Source: Anaerolineales bacterium
GTDB lineage: Bacteria; Chloroflexota; Anaerolineae; JAAEKA01
NCBI GenBank assembly: GCA_020634615.1
Contig: JACKBI010000004.1
Location: 248,001-312,000, forward strand
DNA length: 64,000 nucleotides
Direction of reading: 5' to 3'
The notes beneath the pieces were generated by a model. That model was not told where the DNA came from. It saw nothing but the letters and a program-made list of their open reading frames with translations, and did no database searches. A program made the position numbers and the translations under genes. Below are positions 47,232 to 55,232 of this stretch, one piece after another. Each line of letters opens with the position of its first letter. Within the stretch, counting starts at the first letter, position 1.

Positions 47232-49697
47232 ATGACCAAGCTAATCACCATCGACCCCGCGCAAATGCGGGCCCAGGGCGTGCTGCGAGCGCCTGAGATT
47301 CCTATCAATTGCTACCAGCCGGACCCGGCCGCCGAGGCGCGCCGCTACGGCAGCGAGAACCTGGTACGGATGTATCGCGACATGTTCGCCATCCGCCAGT
47401 TCGAGACCATGCTGGACCGCATCAAAAAGGAAGGCGTCTACGAGGGCATCGAGTACAACCACCGCGGCCCGGCGCACCTCTCCATCGGCCAGGAAGCGGC
47501 CGCGGTCGGCCAGGCGTACAACCTGACGCCCGACGACTTCATCTTTGGCTCGCACCGCAGCCACGGCGAGATCCTGGCCAAGAGCTTCTCCGCCATCGCC
47601 AAGCTGGACGACGCCGCGCTGACCGAGATCATGGAGACCTACCTGGACGGCGCGGTGCTGCGAGTCGTCGAGACCTTCACGCGCGGCAGCGTCAGAGAGG
47701 TGGCCTTCGATTTCGCCCTTTACGGCACGCTGGCCGAGATCTTCGCCCGCGCTACCGGCTTCAACAAGGGCATGGGCGGCTCGATGCACGCTTTCTTCCC
47801 GCCCTTCGGAGTCATGCCTAACAACGCGATCGTCGGCGGCTCGGCCGATATCGCGACCGGCTCGGCGCTGTTCAAGCGCATCAACCGCCGGCCCGGCATC
47901 GTCATCGCCAACATCGGCGACGCCTCCATGGGCTGCGGGCCGGTGTGGGAAGCGATGATGTTCGCGGCGATGGACCAGTACCGTACGCTCTGGCCGGAGG
48001 ATGTCGGCGGCGCGCCGCCGATCCTGTTCAATTTCATGAACAACTTCTACGGCATGGGCGGGCAGCCGTTTGGTGAGACCATGGGGTTTGGCCAGTACGG
48101 CGTGTCGCGTGTCGGTCTGGCGGTCAACCCGGAAGCGATGCATGCCGAACGCGTCGACGGCTACAACCCGCTGGCCGTTGCCGATGCCGTGGAACGCAAA
48201 CGTAAGGTGCTGGAGGCGGGCCGCGGGCCGGTGCTGCTGGACACCATCACCTACCGCTTCTCCGGCCACTCGCCCTCCGACGCCTCGGCCTATCGCACCA
48301 AGGAAGAGATCGAATCGTGGCAGCAGCAGGACTCGCTGCTGACCTATCGCAGCTATCTGGAGCAGAACGGTCATGCCAGCGATTCCGAACTGGCCGCGCT
48401 GGAGGCTGACATCCTGGGGCGGCTGCTGCCGGTGGTCAAGGCAGCCGTCTCGCTGGAAGCCTCGCCGCGCATCGAGGCCAGCGGCGAGCTGATCGGCGAG
48501 GTCATGTTCTCCAATCAGACGAGGGTTAGCAACAGCGAAATCAGTCCTGAAGTGTTACGCCCAATAAACGAGACGCGCTTCAAGGATACTTCCGCCAAAC
48601 ATCGCTTCGGGCTGGACGAGACCGGCAAGCCATTGCCCAAGATCCGCTGCCTGACCTACGCAGAGGCGATCTTCGAAGCCATGATCCATCGCTTCTACGA
48701 AGATCCCACCATGGCGGCCTGGGGCGAGGAAAACCGCGACTGGGGCGGCGCGTTCGGCGCCTACCGCGGTCTGACCGAGGCGCTGCCCTACCACCGCCTC
48801 TTCAACTCGCCGATCTCTGAAGGCGCGATCGTCGGCACGGCGGTCGGCTATGCGCTATCCGGCGGGCTGGCCGTGGCCGAGCTGATGTACTGTGACTTTA
48901 TGGGGCGCGCCGGCGACGAGATCTTCAACCAGATGGCCAAGTGGCAAGCCATGTCGGCCGGCGTCTTGCAGATGCCGCTGGTGCTGCGGGTTTCCGTCGG
49001 CGCGAAATATGGCGCGCAGCACTCGCAGGACTGGACGTCGATAGTCGCACACATCCCCGGCCTCCAGGTGATGTTCCCGGCCACGGCCTACGACGCCAAG
49101 GGGATGCTGAACCTGGCGCTGCGCGGCAGCGACCCAGTGATCTTCTTCGAGAGCCAGCGGCTGTACTCCGAGCCGGAGACGCTGGTGGCCGGCGGCGTGC
49201 CGGTGGACTACTACGAGGTGCCCATGGGCGAACCAGCGCTGCGGCGCTCCGGCCGCGATCTGACCATCGTCACTGTCGGTGCAACGCTCTACCGGGCGCT
49301 GGAAGCTGCTGAAATCCTACAAAACACGTATGGCATCTCGGTAGAGGTCATCGACGCCCGTTTCCTCAATCCGTTGAACTACGCCCCCATCGTCGCATCG
49401 GTGAAGAAGACCGGGCGGGTGCTGCTGGCCTCCGATGCTTCGGAGCGCGGCTCCTTCCTGCACACCATGGCCTCCAACATCAGCCAGCTCGCCTTCGATT
49501 ATCTGGACGGCCCAGTGGCCGTGGTGGGCGCACGCAACTGGATCACCCCGGCTGCCGAACTGGAAGACGCCTTCTTCCCGCAGACTGAGTGGATACTCGA
49601 CACAATCCACGAGCGTGTCCTGCCGTTGCCCGGCCATCAGACGACCACCGACCACGGGCTGGGTGCGATTGTGCACAGAAACCGGTTGGGCGTATAA
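47232..49697 (+). CDS. Fused E1 alpha-beta 2-oxoacid dehydrogenase
   Basis: 821 residues. Residues 1 to about 425 are an E1 alpha with the thiamine diphosphate motif GDA (229-231)...NN (270-271), the last Gly of GDG being Ala. A linker (about 426-470) leads to an E1 beta domain (about 475-821: LTYAEAIFEAMIHRFYEDP, NSPISEGAIVGTAVGYALSGGLAVAELMYCDF, HIPGLQVMFPATAYDAKGMLNLAL, VEVIDARFLNPLN). Fused E1 of this form occurs in some bacterial branched-chain or pyruvate dehydrogenase systems. With the E2 upstream it makes an E1-E2 pair; no E3 is seen in the window. The substrate is not decided by sequence. Confidence 0.93.
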   Translation: MTKLITIDPAQMRAQGVLRAPEIPINCYQPDPAAEARRYGSENLVRMYRDMFAIRQFETMLDRIKKEGVYEGIEYNHRGPAHLSIGQEAAAVGQAYNLTPDDFIFGSHRSHGEILAKSFSAIAKLDDAALTEIMETYLDGAVLRVVETFTRGSVREVAFDFALYGTLAEIFARATGFNKGMGGSMHAFFPPFGVMPNNAIVGGSADIATGSALFKRINRRPGIVIANIGDASMGCGPVWEAMMFAAMDQYRTLWPEDVGGAPPILFNFMNNFYGMGGQPFGETMGFGQYGVSRVGLAVNPEAMHAERVDGYNPLAVADAVERKRKVLEAGRGPVLLDTITYRFSGHSPSDASAYRTKEEIESWQQQDSLLTYRSYLEQNGHASDSELAALEADILGRLLPVVKAAVSLEASPRIEASGELIGEVMFSNQTRVSNSEISPEVLRPINETRFKDTSAKHRFGLDETGKPLPKIRCLTYAEAIFEAMIHRFYEDPTMAAWGEENRDWGGAFGAYRGLTEALPYHRLFNSPISEGAIVGTAVGYALSGGLAVAELMYCDFMGRAGDEIFNQMAKWQAMSAGVLQMPLVLRVSVGAKYGAQHSQDWTSIVAHIPGLQVMFPATAYDAKGMLNLALRGSDPVIFFESQRLYSEPETLVAGGVPVDYYEVPMGEPALRRSGRDLTIVTVGATLYRALEAAEILQNTYGISVEVIDARFLNPLNYAPIVASVKKTGRVLLASDASERGSFLHTMASNISQLAFDYLDGPVAVVGARNWITPAAELEDAFFPQTEWILDTIHERVLPLPGHQTTTDHGLGAIVHRNRLGV

Positions 49698-49722
49698 CTG
49701 GCGGTAGTAGATGACGTAAGGA

Positions 49723-49752
49723 AGAACGCTCCCTGACAGCAGGGAGCGTTCT
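49723..49752 (+). terminator. Intrinsic terminator after the fused E1 gene
   Basis: Perfect 12-bp stem AGAACGCTCCCT with loop GACAGC, followed by a short T-rich TTGTTG, 26 bp after the stop codon. Confidence 0.75.
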
Positions 49753-49947
49753 TTGTTGAATCGCAGCCTGTATCGATTCATACCAGAGATCATGGCCCGT
49801 TGGCAGAGGGTCTGGCGACAGTTTGCTTGGGCGCAACGCCGATCGGTGCTACAATCGCAACGATCAACTTGACGTGATCTTTAGCAGGTTGATCGCGCCG
49901 CTCTTCGCTTGCGATGGATCGTGCTATGTACACACAGAGGTGTCTTC

Positions 49948-50259
49948 ATGCTACAGATTGAATTATCCAGTCGACTGATAAGCGTTCTCAATCTCACGGA
50001 GCCGGATGTAGGGCCTAAACAACAGGTCGAGCGCCTAGCTGAGCAGGAGTTGCGCCGCCGCCTGGCCCGTTACCAATTGACCGACCGGCTCTTCCGCGAA
50101 TAGTACGGCATGACGCTGGAGGAGTTCGAGGTCGCTGAGACGGTAAAGATGCACGGCTACTCCTTCGAGATCGAGAACGTTCATCAGACTGGGACCAGGC
50201 CACCGACGGCATCCGCACCATCGAACGACAGTTGACAGCGCTGCGAGGCGAGGCATGAG
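49948..50259 (+). pseudogene. Degenerate antitoxin-like small gene
   Basis: An ORF of 51 codons begins at ATG 49948 (MLQIELSSRLISVLN...) and stops at TAG 50101. The sequence downstream still encodes a continuous antitoxin-like protein (YGMTLEEFEVAETVKMHGYSFEIEN), which then needs a frame change near 50178 to continue as SDWDQATDGIRTIERQLTALRGEA before TGA 50256-50258. One nonsense codon plus one frameshift indicate a decayed gene. The style resembles the upstream member of chromosomal toxin-antitoxin pairs; the family is not certain. Confidence 0.6.
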
Positions 50260-50371
50260 CGCCGATGCCGTGGAGCGTGATGTCCAGCGCACCACGGCAC
50301 AGTGGGCATTCATCCAGCGTGTCGAGACGATCGACAAGACCGATTCCACGGTCAAGCTGCGGCATGAATGA
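50255..50371 (+). pseudogene. Truncated partner gene of the decayed antitoxin
   Basis: An ATG overlapping the previous stop (ATGA) opens a 38-codon frame (MSADAVERDVQRTTAQWAFIQRVETIDKTDSTVKL...) that ends abruptly where the next small gene begins. The overlap geometry and the early end suggest the 5' remnant of a toxin gene cut off by a deletion. Confidence 0.45.
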
Positions 50372-50594
50372 GATGAACGACAGACTACGGTCTGGATATG
50401 ACCTGCGAGTGCTTCTGAATGATGGTGTGCGCGGCCAATACGTAGCCTGTTTTCGGGCAGGCGCCAATCTGATCCTGTTGGATCCTGACGTGGCCAGGGA
50501 CTTTCCTGATGAAACCGCTGTGAACGAGGCGTTGCGTCTGGTTATCCAACTTGGCGAGATTCAGCGTCGCCAGGAACCAATCGTCACAGCCTGA
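50364..50594 (+). CDS. Small antitoxin-like protein
   Basis: 76 residues (ATG 50364, alternative ATG 50373). The sequence DRLRSGYDLRVLLNDGVRGQYVACFRAG...LILLDPDVARDFPDETAVNEALRLVIQL matches, from memory, a widespread family of short orphan or toxin-antitoxin-associated proteins in Cyanobacteria and Chloroflexota that resemble ribbon-helix-helix antitoxins. No toxin gene follows. Probably a DNA-binding antitoxin remnant or orphan. Confidence 0.6.
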   Translation: MNEMNDRLRSGYDLRVLLNDGVRGQYVACFRAGANLILLDPDVARDFPDETAVNEALRLVIQLGEIQRRQEPIVTA

Positions 50595-50730
50595 GCTTTC
50601 CTGAATGGCGCAACCTTTTGCGCGGTGGGCCGGAAAACCAGCCACCGAGTACACGAATTGGTCGGATGCCGGCCAGAACGGCGCAAAGCCTGTCCGTCCG
50701 AACCGGTCTTTCGGCGGCGCCAACAACAAC

Positions 50731-50762
50731 GAAACGCCAGCGAGATTCCTCGCTGGCGTTTC
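50731..50762. terminator. Bidirectional terminator-like hairpin
   Basis: A perfect 13-bp stem GAAACGCCAGCGA with loop GATTCC lies between convergent small genes. The remaining 200-bp spacer shows no credible gene. Confidence 0.65.
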
Positions 50763-50808
50763 CGCGTCACAGCGTGCCAGACACACTCCACCTCCCAAAT
50801 GCATCCGT

Positions 50809-51066
50809 CTAGCTTGCCACGAAGCGCTGCACCAACCGGACAATGAGAGTTTGATAGGACACGCCGGCTGCTTCAGCCTTGGCCTGGAGTAAACTCAAGT
50901 CCCGTTGCGGCAGGACGATAGTTACCGCTTCTTCCTCAGTCTGGGCTGCGGCATAGGTCTGGTAGCGCTGGATTGCCTCGTGCATGGCTGCAACGGGCTG
51001 CCATTCACCGTTCTCAACAGATTCGAGGAGGGCCTGTTCCTCTGGATCGAGCCTTGTGTCATACAT
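50809..51066 (-). CDS. CopG/BrnA-type antitoxin
   Basis: 85 residues from ATG 51066. The C-terminus LPQRDLSLLQAKAEAAGVSYQTLIVRLVQRFVAS is a ribbon-helix-helix DNA-binding motif as in BrnA/CopG antitoxins; the N-terminal LDPEEQALLESVENGEWQPV is the usual toxin-contacting segment. It starts 2 bp after the stop of the toxin-like gene upstream, so the order is toxin then antitoxin as in brnTA. It would neutralise the toxin and repress the operon. Confidence 0.8.
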   Translation of the reverse strand: MYDTRLDPEEQALLESVENGEWQPVAAMHEAIQRYQTYAAAQTEEEAVTIVLPQRDLSLLQAKAEAAGVSYQTLIVRLVQRFVAS

Positions 51067-51068
51067 AG

Positions 51069-51341
51069 CTAATCTCTCAGGTATAACTTGGTCATCTTCC
51101 AACTTGGCATTGCGGTCTTCAGGAAAATCTCAGTATTCGATTCCACAAACGGAACAACCCACGCATAATCGTTGATGCTGATAATGAAAACCTGCTGGTT
51201 TGGATATCGTTTCTTGTTTGGGTGATCCAAAACAGCCAGTACCAGTCCACTCTGAATATGCGCAACGATATCTTCAAAAGCGATCCCGCGCGCAGCTTTG
51301 AGATAATTATTCTTCTCAACACTCCACGCGAACCGTTTCAT
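51069..51341 (-). CDS. BrnT/DUF4258-like putative toxin
   Basis: 90 residues from ATG 51341. MKRFAWSVEKNNYLKAARGIAFEDIVAHIQSGLVLAVLDHPNKKRYPNQQVFIISINDYAWVVPFVESNTEIFLKTAMPS follows the small alpha/beta RNase-like fold of BrnT and related type II toxins (W/F-D-x-x-K-N opening, late beta strands). It pairs with the downstream antitoxin gene. Toxin activity is inferred from the pairing and fold pattern. Confidence 0.75.
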   Translation of the reverse strand: MKRFAWSVEKNNYLKAARGIAFEDIVAHIQSGLVLAVLDHPNKKRYPNQQVFIISINDYAWVVPFVESNTEIFLKTAMPSWKMTKLYLRD

Positions 51342-51414
51342 AAATCGAATTATACTTGTCTCTGTCTGAGCTGACAAGGATCCCCACATCTGGTCGCGGT
51401 TCATCTCTTTGCTA

Positions 51415-51545
51415 AGAAGCTGTTTGAGAAGTCGCCCGTTCTGACTTCGGAAGTCGCCGAGTTAACAAAAGTAGCCGCTCAACATCGTTACAGGCCAGTC
51501 GTGACAGTCAATCGGCGACTTCCGAAGTCTTTTCAAACAGCCTCT
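51415..51545. mobile_element. 131-bp MITE-like element, copy 2
   Basis: Same length and ends as the copy at 32671-32801, with about 92 % identity. It lies upstream of the toxin gene, in the 516-bp spacer before the rhamnose operon. The rest of that spacer (51546-51660) has a CGCGGAAGCGGGAAG-like palindromic scrap and no gene. Confidence 0.8.
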
Positions 51546-51766
51546 AAGGGTAACTACTCACCCGTCATTCCCGCGGAAGCGGGAAGCCACGCTTCGCAAG
51601 CAATGGACTCCCACCTCTGCGGAAGTGACGCAGCAGTGAAGGCTAAGCAGTTACATTGAGGATCTAAAGAATGAAGCCACTCGCAAAACACGGCCATTCC
51701 AGTCGTCACCGCCTGCGTGTTTTTGCTCAGTTTTGCATTTTTCTGCGCAACTTGGCCAATCTCTTA

Positions 51767-51795
51767 TTGACATTCACGCAGCATTGTGCTACAAT
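51767..51795 (+). promoter_or_regulatory. Promoter of the L-rhamnose operon
   Basis: TTGACA (51767-51772), 17 bp, TACAAT (51790-51795), 63 bp before the regulator start codon. Upstream, repeated TTTTGC words (GCTCAGTTTTGCATTTTTCT) could be a DeoR-type operator. Confidence 0.8.
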
Positions 51796-51857
51796 GAGCA
51801 AAGTTCGTTCCAAACATTCCTCGACACCGTTCCGTTCCCGCAGGCAGCCAGGCTAAC

Positions 51858-52724
51858 ATGTATTCTGCCCAAAGACGCCAGGAAATACTCAAGCTGATCC
51901 AGCAAACCGGCCTCGTCTCGGTCGATGACCTGGCGGCGCGATTTGCCGTCAGCCCTTCCACAATCCGGCGCGACCTGAACGAACTGCACCGGCTGGGTGT
52001 CGTGCAGCGCACCTACGGCGGCGCATTGACGCCCGACAGCCCTTCCTCCGAAGCTCCCTTCAACGTACGCGTCACCTCTCGCCACGAGGAAAAAGACCGC
52101 ATCGGCAAAGCCGCGGCCGAACTGGTCCGGCCCGGCGAGACGATCTTCATCGATGGCGGCACTACCACGGAGTACATGCTCACCCACCTGCCCGCTGCTC
52201 TGGCCGAACGGGACAATGGCTTGGCCTCGACAGCCTCGACAGGCTCGGCCACCGGCTCAGCTTCGACAGGCTCGGCTTCGACAGGCTCGGCCGGCGGGAG
52301 CAGGACCACGGTGGTGACGTATGGCTTGAATATCGTCCAGCGGTTGATCGACCAGGAGCACATCACGATTGTGTTGATCGGCGGCATTCTGCACACGCCG
52401 ACCCTGACCTTCGGCGGCGTTTTCGCGGCCGACAGCTTCGAAGGCTACAACATGCGCTTCGACAAGGCATTTATGGCCGCCAGCGGCGTCTCAGCCGAGG
52501 CGGGCATCACCAACGCCGGCTTCGAGGAGATACCCATCAAGCGCCGCGCCATGCGCAGCGCCCGCGAGTCGATCATGCTGGCCGACTCGACCAAGATCGG
52601 GGTGATCGCTGCTGGCGTCGTCGCCCCTACGGAGCAACTGACGCGGCTGATCACCACGACCGAAGCGCCGCCCCAGGAAATCGACGCCCTTCGTCGACAC
52701 GGGGTGCTGGTGGACCTGGTATAG
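51858..52724 (+). CDS. DeoR-family regulator of the rhamnose operon (RhaR-like)
   Basis: 288 residues. DeoR HTH (MYSAQRRQEILKLIQQTGLVSVDDLAARFAVSPSTIRRDLNELHRLGVVQRTYGGA), then the sugar-phosphate domain (IFIDGGTTTEYMLTHL, VTYGLNIVQRL, LIGGILHTPTLTFGG, FMAASGVSAEAGITNAGFEEIPIKR). Between those blocks about 25 residues of Ala/Ser/Thr/Gly (GLASTASTGSATGSASTGSA...) are inserted, encoded by a tandem TTCGACAGGCTCGGC repeat (52224-52296). It leads the operon and is separated by one base from the ATPase gene, as in rhizobial rhaR-rha operons. Confidence 0.9.
   Translation: MYSAQRRQEILKLIQQTGLVSVDDLAARFAVSPSTIRRDLNELHRLGVVQRTYGGALTPDSPSSEAPFNVRVTSRHEEKDRIGKAAAELVRPGETIFIDGGTTTEYMLTHLPAALAERDNGLASTASTGSATGSASTGSASTGSAGGSRTTVVTYGLNIVQRLIDQEHITIVLIGGILHTPTLTFGGVFAADSFEGYNMRFDKAFMAASGVSAEAGITNAGFEEIPIKRRAMRSARESIMLADSTKIGVIAAGVVAPTEQLTRLITTTEAPPQEIDALRRHGVLVDLV
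52224..52296 (+). repeat. In-frame tandem repeat in the rhamnose regulator
   Basis: Two exact copies of the 15-mer TTCGACAGGCTCGGC (52262-52276, 52277-52291) follow degenerate copies upstream. They encode an STGSA-type low-complexity loop. Confidence 0.85.
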
Positions 52725-52725
52725 C

Positions 52726-54234
52726 ATGAACGAGAACATTCTTGAACTGAGGAACATCACCAAGCGTTTCTCCGGCGTGGAAGTCCTGCACGAGGTCTCG
52801 TTTGAACTCAGGCCCGGTGAAGTTCATGCGTTGCTGGGCGAAAACGGCGCGGGCAAATCAACGCTAATCAAGGTGATGACCGGCGTTCACCAGCCAGACG
52901 GCGGCAGCATTTTCCTGAACGGCGAGTTAGTCCAGTTCGCCGACCCCAGCGAATCGCTGCAAGCTGGCCTGGCAGCGATCTACCAGGAACTGAGCATCTT
53001 TCCCGACCTCAATGTCGCGGAGAACATCTTTGTGGGACGCCAGCCAACCAAGGCGAGTGGACGTGTTGACTGGCGCACCTTGTACGCTGATGCCGCCAGA
53101 CTGTTGGACTCGCTGGGCGTGCAACTTGACCTCAAGCAGAAGGCCCGCAACCTCAGCATTGCCCAGCAGCAAATGGTAGAAATCGCCCGCGCGCTGTCTA
53201 TCAATGCCCGCATCCTGATCATGGATGAGCCAACCTCATCGCTGACCTTGAACGAAGTTGCCGAACTGTTTAACATGGTACGACGGCTGCGCGAAGGCGG
53301 AACTGCCATCGTGTTCATCTCCCACCGGCTGGAGGAGCTGTTTGAGATTGCCGACCGCGTGACCGTGCTGCGCGATGGCAGCTACATCGCGACCCGCCCC
53401 CTGGCCGATGTGACGAGAGATGACCTGATTCGCCTGATGGTGGGTCGCACGATCTCTAACCTCTTCCCCAAGCAGGAGGTGGCGGCGGGCGAGGTAGTTC
53501 TCAAGGTAGAAAACCTGACACAGGAAGGCGTTTTCGAGGACATCAGCTTCGAGTTGCGCCGCGGCGAGATCCTGGGAATGGCCGGTCTGATCGGCGCAGG
53601 CCGCACCGATGTCGCAAGAGCGATCTTTGGCGTCGCACCGCCGACTGGCGGTGTGATCGAGATAGAAGGCAAAGCTGTCGAGATCACCTCACCGCAGCAG
53701 GCCATCGACCTGGGGCTGGCGCTGGTGCCTGAAGACCGGCAGTTGCACGGCCTGATCCCGCCCATGAACATCACGTCCAATATCAGCCTGGCAGTGCTGG
53801 ACAGCTATGCCCGCCGCGGCTGGCTCCGCAAAAAGCAAGAGCAGGAAGCCTCCTTCGCTGCGGCCAGGCAAATGGAAGTGCGCGCCAACAACATCTGGCA
53901 AAAAGCACGCGAGCTGTCAGGCGGCAACCAGCAGAAGGTGGTGCTGGCCAAGTGGTTGCTAACCAAACCACGTATCCTGATCCTGGACGAGCCAACGCGC
54001 GGCATCGATGTCGGCACCAAGGCCGCGATCCACGCACTCATGAGCCAGTTAGCAAGCGAGGGCATCGCGATCCTGATGATATCATCGGAGCTACCGGAAG
54101 TGTTGGGCATGAGCGATCGGATCATCGTCATGCGCGAAGGAAAAATCACCGGCCAATTCAGTCGGTCCGAGGCGACTCAGGAGAAGATCATGTCTGCGGC
54201 TACTCAGGCGGCAGCCGCGGGAGGCGCGTTGTGA
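52726..54234 (+). CDS. rhaT: Sugar ABC transporter ATP-binding protein, CUT2 (RhaT-like)
   Basis: 502 residues with two ATPase domains as in RbsA/RhaT. The first has Walker A GENGAGKS, signature LSIAQQQMVEIARAL and Walker B LIMDEPTSSL. The second has a degenerate Walker A (GLIGAGRTD), signature LSGGNQQKVVLAKWL and LILDEPTRGIDVG. It energises import of L-rhamnose through the two permeases encoded downstream. It begins one base after the regulator stop and overlaps the next gene (GTGA). The rhizobial operon order with a DeoR regulator and mutarotase supports the Rha name. Confidence 0.93.
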   Translation: MNENILELRNITKRFSGVEVLHEVSFELRPGEVHALLGENGAGKSTLIKVMTGVHQPDGGSIFLNGELVQFADPSESLQAGLAAIYQELSIFPDLNVAENIFVGRQPTKASGRVDWRTLYADAARLLDSLGVQLDLKQKARNLSIAQQQMVEIARALSINARILIMDEPTSSLTLNEVAELFNMVRRLREGGTAIVFISHRLEELFEIADRVTVLRDGSYIATRPLADVTRDDLIRLMVGRTISNLFPKQEVAAGEVVLKVENLTQEGVFEDISFELRRGEILGMAGLIGAGRTDVARAIFGVAPPTGGVIEIEGKAVEITSPQQAIDLGLALVPEDRQLHGLIPPMNITSNISLAVLDSYARRGWLRKKQEQEASFAAARQMEVRANNIWQKARELSGGNQQKVVLAKWLLTKPRILILDEPTRGIDVGTKAAIHALMSQLASEGIAILMISSELPEVLGMSDRIIVMREGKITGQFSRSEATQEKIMSAATQAAAAGGAL

Positions 54235-55232
54235 CCGCACAGAACCCGCCTGCTCAGCGCAGCAGCCTGCTGTCAACAATCGCTCGCTTCCGCGAGGCTG
54301 GCATCGTCGTCTTCATTCTCATCCTGGCAGTGCTGGTCACCTGGCGCACTCCCGCCTTCCTGACCGTCAATAATTTTCGCGACATCCTGCTCAACATCTC
54401 GATCCTGTTGATCGTGGCGCTGGCCCAAACGATGGTCATCATCACCAAAGGCATCGACCTGTCGGTGGGCTCGATGATCGGTCTGGTTGCCATGATGGTA
54501 GCCTTTGTGTTCAAGCAAAGCCCCGACTTCCCGATCGTCGGCGCGATCGCCTTGGGAATGGCGTTGGGCGCCGTGTTGGGATCTTTCAACGGGCTGATCA
54601 TCAGCTACGGCCGCGTGCCGCCGATCATTGCGACACTGGGCACGCTGGCCATCTACCGCGGCATGGTGTTTTTCTACAGTCAGGGCACGTGGATCAACTC
54701 CTTTGAACTGCCCAGCGCTTTCAAACAGATCTCGAAGGGCGTCCCGCTGGGGCTGCCCAACATGATCATCATCGCGATTATCTTTACGGTTGTGGTGTAC
54801 GTCTTCCTGAATCACCTGCGCACCGGACGCAACATCTACGCGGTTGGCAGCAACCCCGAGGCCGCGCAAATGGCAGGCGTTCGTAAGCAGCACATAATCT
54901 TCCTGGTCTATGTCCTCAGCGGATTGGCCTGTGGGCTGGCGGCCGTGTTGTGGGCCTCGCGATTCGAGTCGGCGCAGACCAACACGGCGCTTGGCTTTGA
55001 ACTACAGACAGTGGCTGCCTCAGTGGTAGGCGGTGTCAGCATCAGCGGCGGCGTTGGGACCGTTCCGGGCGTTATTTTGGGCGCACTGCTGCTAGGCATC
55101 ATCGACAACTCGCTGCCGCTGTTGCGCATTTCACCCTTCTGGCAATTGGCAGTTCAGGGCCTGTTGATCCTGACAGCCGTGGTCGTTGACAACCTGATCC
55201 TCCGAAGCAGCACGAGAAACCGGCGACGATGA
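54231..55232 (+). CDS. rhaP: Sugar ABC transporter permease, CUT2 (RhaP-like)
   Basis: 333 residues from a GTG at 54231 inside the ATPase stop (GTGA). About nine membrane segments typical of RbsC-type permeases, with MVIITKGIDLSVGSMIGLVAMMVAF, ATLGTLAIYRGMVFF, GRNIYAVGSNPEAAQMAGVRKQH and VVGGVSISGGVGTVPGVILGALLLGII. Forms the inner-membrane channel with the second permease. Confidence 0.93.
   Translation: MTAQNPPAQRSSLLSTIARFREAGIVVFILILAVLVTWRTPAFLTVNNFRDILLNISILLIVALAQTMVIITKGIDLSVGSMIGLVAMMVAFVFKQSPDFPIVGAIALGMALGAVLGSFNGLIISYGRVPPIIATLGTLAIYRGMVFFYSQGTWINSFELPSAFKQISKGVPLGLPNMIIIAIIFTVVVYVFLNHLRTGRNIYAVGSNPEAAQMAGVRKQHIIFLVYVLSGLACGLAAVLWASRFESAQTNTALGFELQTVAASVVGGVSISGGVGTVPGVILGALLLGIIDNSLPLLRISPFWQLAVQGLLILTAVVVDNLILRSSTRNRRR

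Noticed and set aside
47241..48374. 377-codon minus-strand open frame
   Set aside because: Antisense to the fused E1 gene, which is certain; no motif in the opposite frame.
50605..50892. 95-codon plus-strand frame after the orphan antitoxin
   Set aside because: It runs through a terminator-like hairpin and into the antisense of the antitoxin gene; composition and lack of a ribosome site argue against a gene.
51671..51856. 61-codon frame upstream of the rhamnose regulator
   Set aside because: It overlaps a consensus promoter (51767-51795) and has no ribosome-binding site or known pattern.
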